DNA of 64,000 nt. Source: an uncultured Aquimarina sp. (GTDB lineage Bacteria > Bacteroidota > Bacteroidia > Flavobacteriales > Flavobacteriaceae). Where the stretch lies: the NCBI RefSeq assembly GCF_947496855.1, contig NZ_CANMED010000002.1, forward strand, positions 310,001 through 374,000, given 5' to 3'. The position numbers and the translations under genes were made by a program. The stretch's first letter is position 1. Each line of letters opens with the position of its first letter. The notes below the pieces were generated by a model. The model did not search any database. It was not told the DNA's origin and saw only the letters and a list, made by a program, of their open reading frames with translations. Below are positions 7,691 to 16,121 of this stretch, piece after piece.

Positions 7691-8644
7691 ATGTTTAAAC
7701 AAATAACTATTTGTTTAATTCTGTCCATTTCTTTTGGCTCTTGTAATAAACGAGAAAAAAAAGAAGATTCTGAGGTTATTATCGACCGAGAAAAGATTGA
7801 TGGGGCTTTCAATAAAGATGTATCTAAGTTACTATTAGATCATTTATACGTAGTTGTCGATAGTATTACTTATGAAAAATTAATAAAGAACAATACATGG
7901 AAAAATGAATATGGTTCTCTAGATCTGGGATTACCAGATTTTGCTCCCGTACATAATGAAGCGTCTACTTGTTATTTACGCGGATATAAACACTATATCG
8001 AGATTTTAAGTCCAAAAAATCGGTATAATGAACCGGTTGGGAAAAGCGGTATTGGTTTCTCTCTAAAAAATAACGATGAGCATTTTCATTTGGGTGTTAA
8101 ACCTAAATTGAAAGCTACGAAAGATTCGTTTCTTTATGCCGCCGAAACTGTAAAAATGTCTTTAGGAAACCATAAACAAACTTGGTTTAAAGCCTTTTAT
8201 ACACCAAGTCCTGGTACTTCATTACATACTTGGTATGGTTTTTACAATCCAACTTTTTTAGATAACCTTCATGGAAAGCGTCACACCACATATTCACGTG
8301 AAGCATTCCTTGAATCCACTTACACAGAAGAAAAACTGTTTAACGGGATTAAAGAAATTTCCCTAAGTTGTATACCAGATGATTATCGCCGCGTAACTCA
8401 AGAATTAAGGCTTTTAGGTTGTAAGCTATTGGAAAAAAACGGAAATATACTTACCATAGCTGGCGGTGATATTATTATTAATATAGAGCCTTCTAATAAG
8501 GTTAAGTATAGCAGAATTACGAAAATAATTTGTCGATTAAATGAAAACAACAACAGCACTACCCGAATAGGTAACGTTACGATTACCAATCAAGGGACCG
8601 AATCGATATGGAGCTTTGATAGACTCTATAAAAACACCCCATAA
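7691..8644 (+). CDS. DUF5829-like lipoprotein (vicinal-oxygen-chelate style)
   Basis: A 317-residue protein with a lipobox (SISFGSC, Cys at about 17). It begins its domain with LLLDHLYVVVDSITYEKLI and continues with an STCYLRGYKHYIEILSP segment and KSGIGFSL. This is the glyoxalase-like pattern of the DUF5829 family, where a His near the start and a Glu in YIEIL would be metal ligands of a VOC fold. Substrate and activity are unknown. It sits between the HupE/UreJ gene and the His-containing lipoprotein gene. A link to metal supply is inferred only from the operon. Confidence 0.6.
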   Translation: MFKQITICLILSISFGSCNKREKKEDSEVIIDREKIDGAFNKDVSKLLLDHLYVVVDSITYEKLIKNNTWKNEYGSLDLGLPDFAPVHNEASTCYLRGYKHYIEILSPKNRYNEPVGKSGIGFSLKNNDEHFHLGVKPKLKATKDSFLYAAETVKMSLGNHKQTWFKAFYTPSPGTSLHTWYGFYNPTFLDNLHGKRHTTYSREAFLESTYTEEKLFNGIKEISLSCIPDDYRRVTQELRLLGCKLLEKNGNILTIAGGDIIINIEPSNKVKYSRITKIICRLNENNNSTTRIGNVTITNQGTESIWSFDRLYKNTP

Positions 8645-8677
8645 AAAGAATTTTACATTAATTAAAAATAAAACAAA

Positions 8678-9505
8678 ATGAACAAAAAAACTCATTATCA
8701 AATTATTACTGCATTCTTATTATTTTTCGTAATTATCTCCTGCAAGCAAGAGAAAAAAGAAAGAGAAACTATAAATGAGCTTGAAATGGAAATTACTGAA
8801 GAAATAGAAGTAGTGAAACCAAAAATTACATTAGAAAAATTAGCAGACTCTCCTGCATATGTTGACGCATCACTTATTTTGGATACATCTAAAGAAATAG
8901 TTGCTAAGAAATCTGGTGAAATGGATTTTTCTTTTAACGTTGAGAAGTATGAATTAGGTGCTCAAACTAAAGGCCCAAATGCACAAAAGCTGGCAAATTC
9001 TGGCAAAGGACAACACATCCATTTTATTCTAAATAACCAACCCTACTCTGCTCATTATGAACCAAATTTTAAAAAAGAAATACCTGATGGCGTTCATCAT
9101 TTGGTTGCTTTTTTAAGCCGTTCATTTCATGAATCAGTAAAGAATAAAAATTCTGTAGTTGTTCGTAAACTAGTAGTTGGAGAAAATCCTGAGGATAAAT
9201 TAAGTTTAAATATGGAAGCACCAACACTTATTTATAGTAGACCAAAAGGCGAATATACTGGAAAAGGTACAGAGGAAATATTATTAGATTTCTTTGTTCT
9301 AAATACAAAACTTTCTAATGAAGGAAATAAAGTCCGCGCAAAAATTAATAATAATGAATTTATGATCACAGAATGGGCTCCTCATGTTATCAAAGGACTT
9401 CCTCTGGGAGAAGTTACTATTCAATTAGAATTAGTTGATGAGGCAGGAAACTTAATTCCTGGAACATTTAACAAAGTAACTCGTAAGATCACATTAAAAG
9501 ATTAA
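8678..9505 (+). CDS. Lipoprotein of the flavobacterial phosphopeptide-binding-protein-like type
   Basis: A 275-residue lipoprotein (lipobox FVIISC, Cys at about 22) with an acidic helix after the anchor. Two beta domains follow. The first contains GKGQHIHFILNNQPY and YSAHYEPNF, then DGVHHLVAFLSRSFHES, a cluster of at least five His residues that could bind a metal. The second starts at about residue 180 (PTLIYSRPKGEY) and repeats a similar beta pattern without the His. Relatives carry the label phosphopeptide-binding protein, which I cannot justify from sequence. It is followed 18 bp later by the COG0523 GTPase gene. Confidence 0.55.
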   Translation: MNKKTHYQIITAFLLFFVIISCKQEKKERETINELEMEITEEIEVVKPKITLEKLADSPAYVDASLILDTSKEIVAKKSGEMDFSFNVEKYELGAQTKGPNAQKLANSGKGQHIHFILNNQPYSAHYEPNFKKEIPDGVHHLVAFLSRSFHESVKNKNSVVVRKLVVGENPEDKLSLNMEAPTLIYSRPKGEYTGKGTEEILLDFFVLNTKLSNEGNKVRAKINNNEFMITEWAPHVIKGLPLGEVTIQLELVDEAGNLIPGTFNKVTRKITLKD

Positions 9506-9523
9506 AACAAAATATTCTAATCA

Positions 9524-10741
9524 ATGAAAAAATTACCTGTAACTGTATTAAGTGGTTTTCTTGGTGCAGGAAAAACAACATTATTAAATCATATTTTACA
9601 TAACAAAGAGGGGCTAAAAGTTGCGGTTATCGTCAATGATATGAGTGAAATCAATATTGATGTACAACTCGTTAAAAATGAAAACACGCTCTCCAGAACC
9701 GAAGAAAAACTTGTAGAAATGTCCAATGGTTGTATCTGCTGTACCTTAAGAGAAGACCTAATGATAGAAGTAGAAAAATTAGCTAAAGAACAACGGTTTG
9801 ATTATTTAATTATAGAAAGCACTGGAATTTCGGAACCTATTCCTGTAGCACAGACTTTTAGTTTTGCTAGTGAAGATGGACAACTAGATTTAAGCAAATT
9901 TAGCTATGTAGATACTATGGTTACGGTTGTTGACGGCTATAATTTTCTAAAGGATTTTTCTAGTCCACAATATCTAACAGATAGAAACCTTACTAATATT
10001 GAGGGAGATGACCGTACTATTGTTAACCTACTAACTGACCAAATAGAGTTTGCCAATGTTATTTTGTTAAATAAAGTAGACTTGATAACGGAATCAGAAT
10101 TGAGAAATTTATATGATATTATCCATAAATTAAATCCAAATGCTCGCGTTATCCCTACTCAAAATTCTCAAGTATCAATACGTGAAGTAATTGATACAGG
10201 ATTGTTTGATTTTGAAGAAGCAGAAGCGTCAGCTGGATGGATACAGGAACTCGAAAATGAGCACATCCCTGAAACCGAAGAATATGGAATTGGTTCTTTT
10301 GTTTACAGAGAACTCAAACCTTTTCACCCTCAGCGATTTTTAGAATTTGCCACGGATCACTTTCCATCAAATATTATTCGTAGCAAGGGATTATTTTGGC
10401 TTGCCTCTCGCCCCAATCAAGCCCTTATTTGGGGTTCCGCTGGAGGCTCACTTAAAACTGATCCAGCCGGAGTTTGGTGGGCTTCAATGCCCTTTAGTGA
10501 AAGAATTACTTATGCCTCATTTTTAGATAATCAAAAGATGATTGAAGCTGAGTGGGATCCTACCTTTGGCGATCGTAAAATCGAACTCGTATTTATTGGT
10601 CAAAACATAAATATAAACCTGGTTACTAAACAACTAGATGACTGTTTGCTTACAGAATCAGAGCTTGACCTATGGAAAAAAGGAGCGTTCGATGTAAACG
10701 ATCATTGGCCTATTCCTGATTACGAAGAATCATCAACCTAA
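9524..10741 (+). CDS. COG0523 (CobW/P47K) GTPase, putative zinc metallochaperone
   Basis: A 405-residue G3E GTPase. It shows Walker [10 protein letters not shown] (11-19), the metal-binding CxCC motif NGCICC with Cys70, Cys72 and Cys73, the ESTGISEP switch, NKVD for guanine recognition, and a C-terminal CobW domain beginning at about residue 285 ([16 protein letters not shown]). The length and C-terminal sequence match the ZigA/ZagA/YciC-like subgroup, which is made under zinc starvation and hands zinc to essential enzymes such as FolE. It is the last gene of the operon and is followed by a strong terminator. The zinc role is family knowledge plus context; other COG0523 members serve cobalt or nickel. 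Confidence 0.85.
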   Translation: MKKLPVTVLSGFLGAGKTTLLNHILHNKEGLKVAVIVNDMSEINIDVQLVKNENTLSRTEEKLVEMSNGCICCTLREDLMIEVEKLAKEQRFDYLIIESTGISEPIPVAQTFSFASEDGQLDLSKFSYVDTMVTVVDGYNFLKDFSSPQYLTDRNLTNIEGDDRTIVNLLTDQIEFANVILLNKVDLITESELRNLYDIIHKLNPNARVIPTQNSQVSIREVIDTGLFDFEEAEASAGWIQELENEHIPETEEYGIGSFVYRELKPFHPQRFLEFATDHFPSNIIRSKGLFWLASRPNQALIWGSAGGSLKTDPAGVWWASMPFSERITYASFLDNQKMIEAEWDPTFGDRKIELVFIGQNININLVTKQLDDCLLTESELDLWKKGAFDVNDHWPIPDYEESST

Positions 10742-10770
10742 TTGGTATAAAATCTAAAGGTGCTATATAA

Positions 10771-10806
10771 ATAAATCCGGTTAGCTTTTAGTAAACCGGA
10801 TTTATT
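10771..10806. terminator. Bidirectional terminator between convergent metal operons
   Basis: Arms AAATCCGGTT and AACCGGATTT enclose a 10-base loop, preceded by A/T and followed by TTTATT. It lies 30 bp after the COG0523 stop and 76 bp from the end of the opposite-strand metallophosphatase gene. Confidence 0.85.
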
Positions 10807-10881
10807 CATATCGTATGTATAGTGCTCAAAATTCTTCGTTTGTTAGCTATGTTTGTGCTTAAGAATAATTCTATTAAAATC

Positions 10882-11796
10882 TTATACTACCATAGCACTT
10901 CCGTATGAAGTTTTATTTTTTTCACTATCAAAATGAAAATCTATTCTCCCTAGATATAGACCGTAGCATCCAACCTGATTAACGAGCACGTTTTTATCTT
11001 TTCTGTTTTTTACTACAGTCGGTTCTTTAAGAAAGGTGTGGGTATGTCCTCCAATAATAAGATCAATATTATCTGTAGCTTCTGCAAGACTCAAATCACT
11101 TACTTTACTCGGTTCATTTTTGTAATCATATCCTAAATGTGATAAACATATTACTAAATCACACTTTTCTTCATTTTTTAATCTAGCACTCATATCCTGA
11201 GCAATCTCTATAGGATTAAGGTATTTAGTTTCCTTGTATAAATCTTTCATTACAAGTCCTTCTAACTCTATACCTAAACCAAATATTCCAATCTTGATAG
11301 TATCTTTTACTATTATTTTATATGGTTTCACAAACGTATCCATAACTGTATTAGTAAAATCATAGTTTGCAGAAACAAAATTAAATTTTGCATAGGGCAT
11401 TTGCGCATGTAATCCCTCAATTCCATTATCAAAATCATGATTACCTATGGTTACCACATCATATTTAAGCATACTCATCAACTTGAATTCTAATTCACCA
11501 CCGTAAAAATTAAAATAAGGGGTTCCTTGAAAAATATCACCTGCATCTAATAATAATGTATTTGGATTCTCTTTTCTGATACTTTCAATAATTGTAGCTC
11601 TTCGTGCAACACCTCCTTTATTTGAATTTCTACCATCATCCGGCCCGAATGGATCTATATGACTATGCACATCGTTTGTATGCAAGATTGTTATCTTTTT
11701 AGTTTTGCTTGCAGAAAAAGATGATAAACTAGCTCCTCCAATTGTTAACAAACCAGCCGTTACTGCTGTGTGCTTTACAAATTCTCTTCGTTTCAT
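10882..11796 (-). CDS. 5'-nucleotidase/UshA N-terminal metallophosphatase domain, Tat-type signal
   Basis: A 304-residue protein holding only the calcineurin-like catalytic half of a UshA-type enzyme. It starts with MKRREFVKHTAVTAGLL, a twin-Arg-like signal. Metal-site motifs are HTNDVHSH, LDAGDIFQGTP, GNHDFDNG, LSHLGYD and GGHTHTFL. It would hydrolyse nucleotides or related phosphoesters in the periplasm with two metal ions. The substrate-binding C-terminal half is a separate protein encoded 12 bp upstream in the same operon. This split arrangement is known in Bacteroidota. It is the last gene of the minus-strand operon that starts at 14908. Confidence 0.88.
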   Translation of the reverse strand: MKRREFVKHTAVTAGLLTIGGASLSSFSASKTKKITILHTNDVHSHIDPFGPDDGRNSNKGGVARRATIIESIRKENPNTLLLDAGDIFQGTPYFNFYGGELEFKLMSMLKYDVVTIGNHDFDNGIEGLHAQMPYAKFNFVSANYDFTNTVMDTFVKPYKIIVKDTIKIGIFGLGIELEGLVMKDLYKETKYLNPIEIAQDMSARLKNEEKCDLVICLSHLGYDYKNEPSKVSDLSLAEATDNIDLIIGGHTHTFLKEPTVVKNRKDKNVLVNQVGCYGLYLGRIDFHFDSEKNKTSYGSAMVV

Positions 11797-11808
11797 TTCT
11801 TTATTGAA

Positions 11809-12603
11809 TTAGTTGGTTTGTAAAAATCTATCATCAATCTTAGGTGCAATTGTATCTACTTTTTTAAAATAGTCAATCATTGCATTTCTAATTTTATAAT
11901 TTAACTTATGAGCTTTCTTAGCGTGCTCAAAAAAATACATCTCATCACCTCCGTGATACAAATAATCATTAGTTGCAACGAAGTAAATCTCTTCATCCTT
12001 AATTTCCATATTATTGATCAAGGCTTTCACAATATTAAAATCTTTATCAACAATTAATTGTAATCCAGAAATAGGGTGTGCTTTTCGAGATTCTTGTAAA
12101 TAGGTAATCAACTTCCTGATATGAACACCCTTCATTTCAACAACTATAATGCTATTCTCAAATGGCATCACCTGATAGGCCGTACGTGCTGTAATATTAC
12201 CTTTTGGTATTGATGCCCTTATTCCACCACTATTTAATAAAACCATGTCAATTTCATTTTTAGTCTTTGATACAAAGAAAGGGTTAGCTTGCTCTAAAAT
12301 AAGATCAGCCATTAGATTACCTATAGCAGTATTTAGGATTCCATCACTCTTAGAATAGGCCTCAGGTGCATAAGCCAATGTACTATCTAAAGTTTTTTTT
12401 ACGTGTGCTTTGTATGGTTTTATATAAGCCTCTATATCTGGATTACCCTGAGTAGCATCATTTATTTCAATTCTTACTCCTTCCACCTTTACAAGGTGCT
12501 CTTTTTTCTGGCAAGATGAGAGCATTATTATAAATATGAGTAAAAAGAAACTTTTGTGAATTATATTTTTTTTAAGGCAATTATGGTATGCTATTTTATC
12601 CAT
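11809..12603 (-). CDS. 5'-nucleotidase C-terminal domain lipoprotein
   Basis: A 264-residue protein with a lipoprotein signal (IIMLSSC) and a 5_nucleotid_C domain: NLMADLILEQA, LLNSGGIRASIPKGNIT, MPFENSIIVVEMKG and ATNDYLYHGGDEMYFF. This half binds the nucleobase and sugar in UshA-like enzymes and is not catalytic alone. A slightly later start is possible, since the ORF begins MDKIAYHNCLKKN before the hydrophobic stretch. It pairs with the Tat-type metallophosphatase encoded immediately downstream. Both belong to the operon with the ABC transporter and the DUF3299-like protein. Confidence 0.85.
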   Translation of the reverse strand: MDKIAYHNCLKKNIIHKSFFLLIFIIMLSSCQKKEHLVKVEGVRIEINDATQGNPDIEAYIKPYKAHVKKTLDSTLAYAPEAYSKSDGILNTAIGNLMADLILEQANPFFVSKTKNEIDMVLLNSGGIRASIPKGNITARTAYQVMPFENSIIVVEMKGVHIRKLITYLQESRKAHPISGLQLIVDKDFNIVKALINNMEIKDEEIYFVATNDYLYHGGDEMYFFEHAKKAHKLNYKIRNAMIDYFKKVDTIAPKIDDRFLQTN

Positions 12604-12661
12604 GTATTATAAAACTTGATTATTTATTTCTATAACAGCTAATGTATAATTTTAATTCAAT

Positions 12662-13099
12662 TTACTGCACTAATCTAGCTGTTGCTTCTTTTAATATATA
12701 ATTACAGTGATCTACATCATCTGCATTTAGTTCCAGTATTCCAGTAACTTCTACTATCTGATCTGTTTTATATTTTTGTTTATTTTTAAAAACAACTTCT
12801 ACAATAGTTTCAGGACCTGCACCGCCGCAGAAAAAACAGGAAGACATAGGGTTTCTGGAAACCATATGAAATTCTTCTTCATAAGAAAAATCCAAGAAAT
12901 AACCTCTGATACTAATTTTGGATCCTTCAAGCGATTTTATAATAGGTCCAAATGTTGGTTTCAAAAAATAGTCATCATAATGCACATTGTAAACATCTTT
13001 AAAACTAACCTCTGTTAAATCGTTCCAAGATAATTTTTGCTGAGCAAAAAAATGAAATGGGATACTTATGAAAATAAGTAATAAAAGTACTTTACGCAT
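12662..13099 (-). CDS. DUF3299-like periplasmic protein with Cys pair
   Basis: A 145-residue exported protein (signal MRKVLLLLIFISIPFHFFAQ). The body is small and beta-rich: KISIRGYFLDF, then FHMVSRNPMSSCFFCGGAGP, then VEVTGILELN with DHCNYIL. This is the outline of the DUF3299/COG3495 group, with an OB-like fold and a CxxC in the FFCGGAGP loop. It overlaps the 3' end of the upstream permease gene by 8 bp. As I recall, the zinc-repressed PA4063-PA4066 locus of Pseudomonas aeruginosa has the same trio of ATPase, FtsX-like permease and DUF3299. The Cys pair may bind metal. Confidence 0.65.
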   Translation of the reverse strand: MRKVLLLLIFISIPFHFFAQQKLSWNDLTEVSFKDVYNVHYDDYFLKPTFGPIIKSLEGSKISIRGYFLDFSYEEEFHMVSRNPMSSCFFCGGAGPETIVEVVFKNKQKYKTDQIVEVTGILELNADDVDHCNYILKEATARLVQ

Positions 13100-14273
13100 C
13101 GGCTAGAATTTTAGAAATATTTAATTTAAATAAAGAATAAGAGGCTAAAATCGTAGCAAGTATTGTAGTAAAAAGTACTATAATTAATATAAAAAACTCT
13201 TTTTCATCAGGTATACTAATCTCTAAATGATATTTATAGGCGTTCGAGGCTAAAGTTGTAAATAGTAAAACACCTATTCTTCCTAAAAGCCATCCCAAGA
13301 TAAATCCAATTAAAGATAAAAAAAGTGCTTCGTAAAAAACCAATTTCAGTAATTGAAAGTTAGTAGCTCCATATGTTCTTAATAAAGCTAATTCATGTTT
13401 CCTTTCTCTCACAGTTTTTATAAGGTTAATAAAAATACTTAAACCCGCCACTAAAAGTATTGCCAGAGCAATACCATTGATTGTTTGAAAACCAATACCT
13501 AAAAATTTTAATAATCGGTCAATTTCCAATTTTGGGAGTGCTGCCTGTAATGAGGTATCTTTATTTATAGACCTAGAAAGTTGCAATGCTCCAATAGGGT
13601 TTCTAAAATTTAACAATAAGGCTGTAATTTCTTTATGCTCTTCTTTGTGCTCTTTGTGTTCATGCTCGTGAACGCCCCAAATACTTTCAATATTTGTAAT
13701 AATGAGATGATCTACAACTGTTCCAGTAGGTGCTAAAATGCCAGTAACTACAAAAGGTTTTTCATCATGAACATCAATATCATTCTGTAGTAGCCCATGA
13801 GAACTAACAAAAGCATTTCCAACACTAATATTCAGATTTTTTGCAGCTTCACTTCCAAATACTGCTTCAAAATTTTTTGTATTTAGTCTTCCTTCCTTAC
13901 AGGTGGCACCATATTTACCTAAATATTGACTAGAAGTTCCCAGAATTTTATAACCTTTATAATTATCCCCAAAAGAAAGTGGTATAACTTCTTTTATCAT
14001 AGGGTTTTTGCTTATCCTTGAAGCTTCGTCTAGGGATATGTTACCTGTTGGATTATCTATATGTAAAATAGTAGATAATACTAGCTGTAACGGACTTCCT
14101 TTTGCTCCAATTACCATATCAAATGGTTTACTATTTTTCTCCAGATGACGGTTAAGCTGTTTGTTTATTTGCAAAACAAAAGTAGCTAACAAAATACTTA
14201 ACGTTAAAAGCAAAATACTAAGCATAGTATTCAAAGGCTTTGAAATGATATTTTTAAAAGCTAAGTATAACAA
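13092..14273 (-). CDS. FtsX/MacB-like ABC permease with His-rich loop
   Basis: A 393-residue membrane protein. One N-terminal helix is followed by a large periplasmic MacB-PCD-like domain (about 40-265) and three C-terminal helices in FtsX arrangement (about 270-385). Within the periplasmic part is a strongly His/Glu-rich stretch, VHEHEHKEHKEEHKEI (about 205-220), typical of zinc-handling transporters. The stop is 2 bp from the ATPase start in transcription order (ATPase, permease, DUF3299-like). It likely moves or senses a metal, or a metal-dependent lipoprotein substrate; the direction of transport is not clear from sequence. Confidence 0.8.
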   Translation of the reverse strand: MLYLAFKNIISKPLNTMLSILLLTLSILLATFVLQINKQLNRHLEKNSKPFDMVIGAKGSPLQLVLSTILHIDNPTGNISLDEASRISKNPMIKEVIPLSFGDNYKGYKILGTSSQYLGKYGATCKEGRLNTKNFEAVFGSEAAKNLNISVGNAFVSSHGLLQNDIDVHDEKPFVVTGILAPTGTVVDHLIITNIESIWGVHEHEHKEHKEEHKEITALLLNFRNPIGALQLSRSINKDTSLQAALPKLEIDRLLKFLGIGFQTINGIALAILLVAGLSIFINLIKTVRERKHELALLRTYGATNFQLLKLVFYEALFLSLIGFILGWLLGRIGVLLFTTLASNAYKYHLEISIPDEKEFFILIIVLFTTILATILASYSLFKLNISKILADA

Positions 14274-14275
14274 TT

Positions 14276-14908
14276 TTATAGAATTATGTGTTTGTCGAAA
14301 TGTGGTTTAACTCTTTGATCATGTGTAATAATGACCAAATTACTTTTACAAATTCGAGCCTCTTTTTTCAATAAAGAAATGACCTTTTCACAGTTCTTAT
14401 CATCTAAATTAGAGGTAGGTTCATCTGCCAATATAACCTTTGGTTTATGTATAATTCCAAGAGCAATAGAAAGTCGTTGCCGTTGACCTTCACTTAATTC
14501 ATAAACTTTCTTATTCCTAACTTCGGTTAACTCTAGTTGCTCTATTAATCGTATTCTCCTCTGCTGATCGGTTGTTTTTTTAGAAAGTTTCTCACGTATT
14601 TTGAGATTTTCTAATAAGGTTAGAGACTTAATAAAATATGTTCTTTGAAAAATTATTCCTATCTGTTTACCTCTGAAATTATTTAGTTGATTTCTGGTGA
14701 GTTCTTGCACACAGGTATTACCAATAAATATATTCCCTTTTTTTGGAATTAAAAGACCTGCAATAAGATGTAACAAAGTGGTTTTACCAATACCAGAGTT
14801 CCCTAGAATTAAAGCATTCTGTTCAAATGACAAGTCTATGTCGGGAAAATAAAAAGTATGAGTTTTTGTATTCTGATATGCAAACCTTAACGATGTCGTA
14901 CGGATCAT
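14276..14908 (-). CDS. LolD/MacB-type ABC ATPase
   Basis: A 210-residue ATPase with Walker A LGNSGIGKTT (about 35-44), Q-loop QRTYFIKSLT, signature LSEGQRQRLSI, Walker B VILADEPTSNLD and the switch His in ITHDQRV. It belongs to the group that works with FtsX-like permeases, here the product of the next gene. It is the first gene of the operon. Its promoter contains TATTTTTG (14930 to 14923 on the minus strand), 17 bp after the TTG of the shared palindrome, so it is probably repressed together with the divergent merC-folE operon. Confidence 0.85.
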   Translation of the reverse strand: MIRTTSLRFAYQNTKTHTFYFPDIDLSFEQNALILGNSGIGKTTLLHLIAGLLIPKKGNIFIGNTCVQELTRNQLNNFRGKQIGIIFQRTYFIKSLTLLENLKIREKLSKKTTDQQRRIRLIEQLELTEVRNKKVYELSEGQRQRLSIALGIIHKPKVILADEPTSNLDDKNCEKVISLLKKEARICKSNLVIITHDQRVKPHFDKHIIL

Positions 14909-14922
14909 AAAATCATTTTTGC

Positions 14923-14983
14923 CAAAAATAAATAAATATTACTAAAGCAACAAAGTTGCATTTATAAAATAATACTATATTTG
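14923..14983. promoter_or_regulatory. Shared operator and divergent promoters (ABC operon / merC-folE operon)
   Basis: The palindrome GCAAC-AAA-GTTGC (14947-14959) supplies a TTG -33 element to both strands. To the right, TTG at 14956-14958 is 17 bp from TATATTTG (14976-14983). To the left, TTG at 14950-14948 on the minus strand is 17 bp from TATTTTTG (14930-14923). Both -7 boxes match TAnnTTTG. One bound repressor would shut off both operons. The palindrome matches the one at 5111-5139. Confidence 0.8.
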
Positions 14984-15513
14984 TTGCTATTAAAAAATTC
15001 AATTTTCATTGAGAATATTAGATTTACATAAAAATTCAGACAGATTAGGGATTTTAGCGAGTAGCTTATATCTAATACATTGCGTTGTTACTACTTTTTT
15101 ATTTTTAGTTTATACAGGATTGATAGTTTCCGAAGAAACACATTCTTTTTGGTGGAAATCCTTAGATTATATTTTTTTTGGGCTATCCTTTATAGCTGTT
15201 CATAAAACTACACAAACCAATTCAAATCATAAGTTGAAGTATCTTTTTTGGATATGTTGGTCTCTTCTATTCGCAATTATAATTAATGAAAAACTTGATA
15301 TTCTAACAGTAATCGGAGGACTTATATATGTTGTTGCTATTTTTTTAGCTCGCCTACATTTTTACAATCAAAAGTATTGTATATGTAACAATGAAAAATA
15401 CTGTATAAATTAATTTATTATGAACACTAGAAATGAAATAGAATCCATCGGTGATGCGCATATTTCTAATTCGACAGAAACGCCTTTACGACCAGATGCT
15501 TTTGATACATCTG
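14945..15513 (+). repeat. Long direct repeat, right copy (operator, merC, start of folE)
   Basis: Second copy of the 570-bp segment at 5117-5686, in the same orientation and 9.8 kb away. Here folE continues intact past the end of the repeat. Confidence 0.85.
15009..15413 (+). CDS. MerC-domain-like membrane protein, copy 2 (cysteine motif altered)
   Basis: A 134-residue paralogue of the 5182 gene with the same four-helix plan and the same TTG start. The middle (TGLIVSEETHSFWWKSLD and FIAVHKTTQT) is almost unchanged. The metal motif has decayed: C21 is Tyr (SLYLIHC), the VTPF proline is Thr, and one tail Cys is Tyr. C25 and three tail Cys remain. It may therefore be losing metal transport or changing specificity. 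It is followed 6 bp later by folE, under the shared palindrome. Confidence 0.75.
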   Translation: MRILDLHKNSDRLGILASSLYLIHCVVTTFLFLVYTGLIVSEETHSFWWKSLDYIFFGLSFIAVHKTTQTNSNHKLKYLFWICWSLLFAIIINEKLDILTVIGGLIYVVAIFLARLHFYNQKYCICNNEKYCIN

Positions 15514-16091
15514 ATGATGACAAGATTAAAAACATACAACATCATTTTGCAGAAATCATGAAGGAGTTGGGACTTGATCTAACGGATGATAGCCTCTCTG
15601 GAACCCCTTATAGGTTTGCCAAAATGTATGTGAAAGAACTTTTTTATGGTTTAAACCCAAAGAACCGTCCAAAGACTTCCATTTTTGAAAATAAATATGG
15701 ATATAAGAAAATGTTGATTGAGCAAAACATCAACATTGATTCATCTTGCGAACATCATTTTCTACCAATTGTCGGCACTGCACATGTGGGATACATTCCC
15801 AAAGACAAAGTAATTGGGCTGTCAAAAATTAATCGATTAGTAGATTATTATGCGCATCGCCCTCAGGTGCAGGAGAGATTATGCCTTCAAATTTTAAAAG
15901 ACTTACAAGAAACCTTAGGAACAGAGGATGTCATTGTAGTAATACAGGCTAAACATCTATGTGTTTCCTCAAGAGGAATTAAGGACAAAAGCAGTTTCAC
16001 TAGTACAATCGAATATGGAGGAAAATTTACTGGGTCCGATACTAGAAAAGAATTCTTAGAAGTTATAAATAAACCTTTTGACGTAGTTTAA
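15420..16091 (+). CDS. folE: GTP cyclohydrolase I (type IA, zinc-dependent)
   Basis: A 223-residue enzyme that turns GTP into dihydroneopterin triphosphate, the first step of folate and tetrahydropterin synthesis. The zinc ligands are present: Cys110 and His113 in SSCEHHF, and Cys181 in KHLCVSSRG. GTP-binding residues lie in GLSKINRLVDYYAHRPQVQE. The ~30-residue N-terminal extension rich in Ser/Thr/Asp is usual in flavobacterial FolE. Zur regulons often contain a zinc-free FolE2. Here the repressed gene instead looks like the ordinary zinc enzyme, which would then be supplied by the COG0523 chaperone; this is an inference. It is second in its operon, and a broken copy of its start lies at 5593. 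Confidence 0.92.
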   Translation: MNTRNEIESIGDAHISNSTETPLRPDAFDTSDDDKIKNIQHHFAEIMKELGLDLTDDSLSGTPYRFAKMYVKELFYGLNPKNRPKTSIFENKYGYKKMLIEQNINIDSSCEHHFLPIVGTAHVGYIPKDKVIGLSKINRLVDYYAHRPQVQERLCLQILKDLQETLGTEDVIVVIQAKHLCVSSRGIKDKSSFTSTIEYGGKFTGSDTRKEFLEVINKPFDVV

Positions 16092-16121
16092 ATGCTATAA
16101 ATCATTAAGCGAAACCAAATA

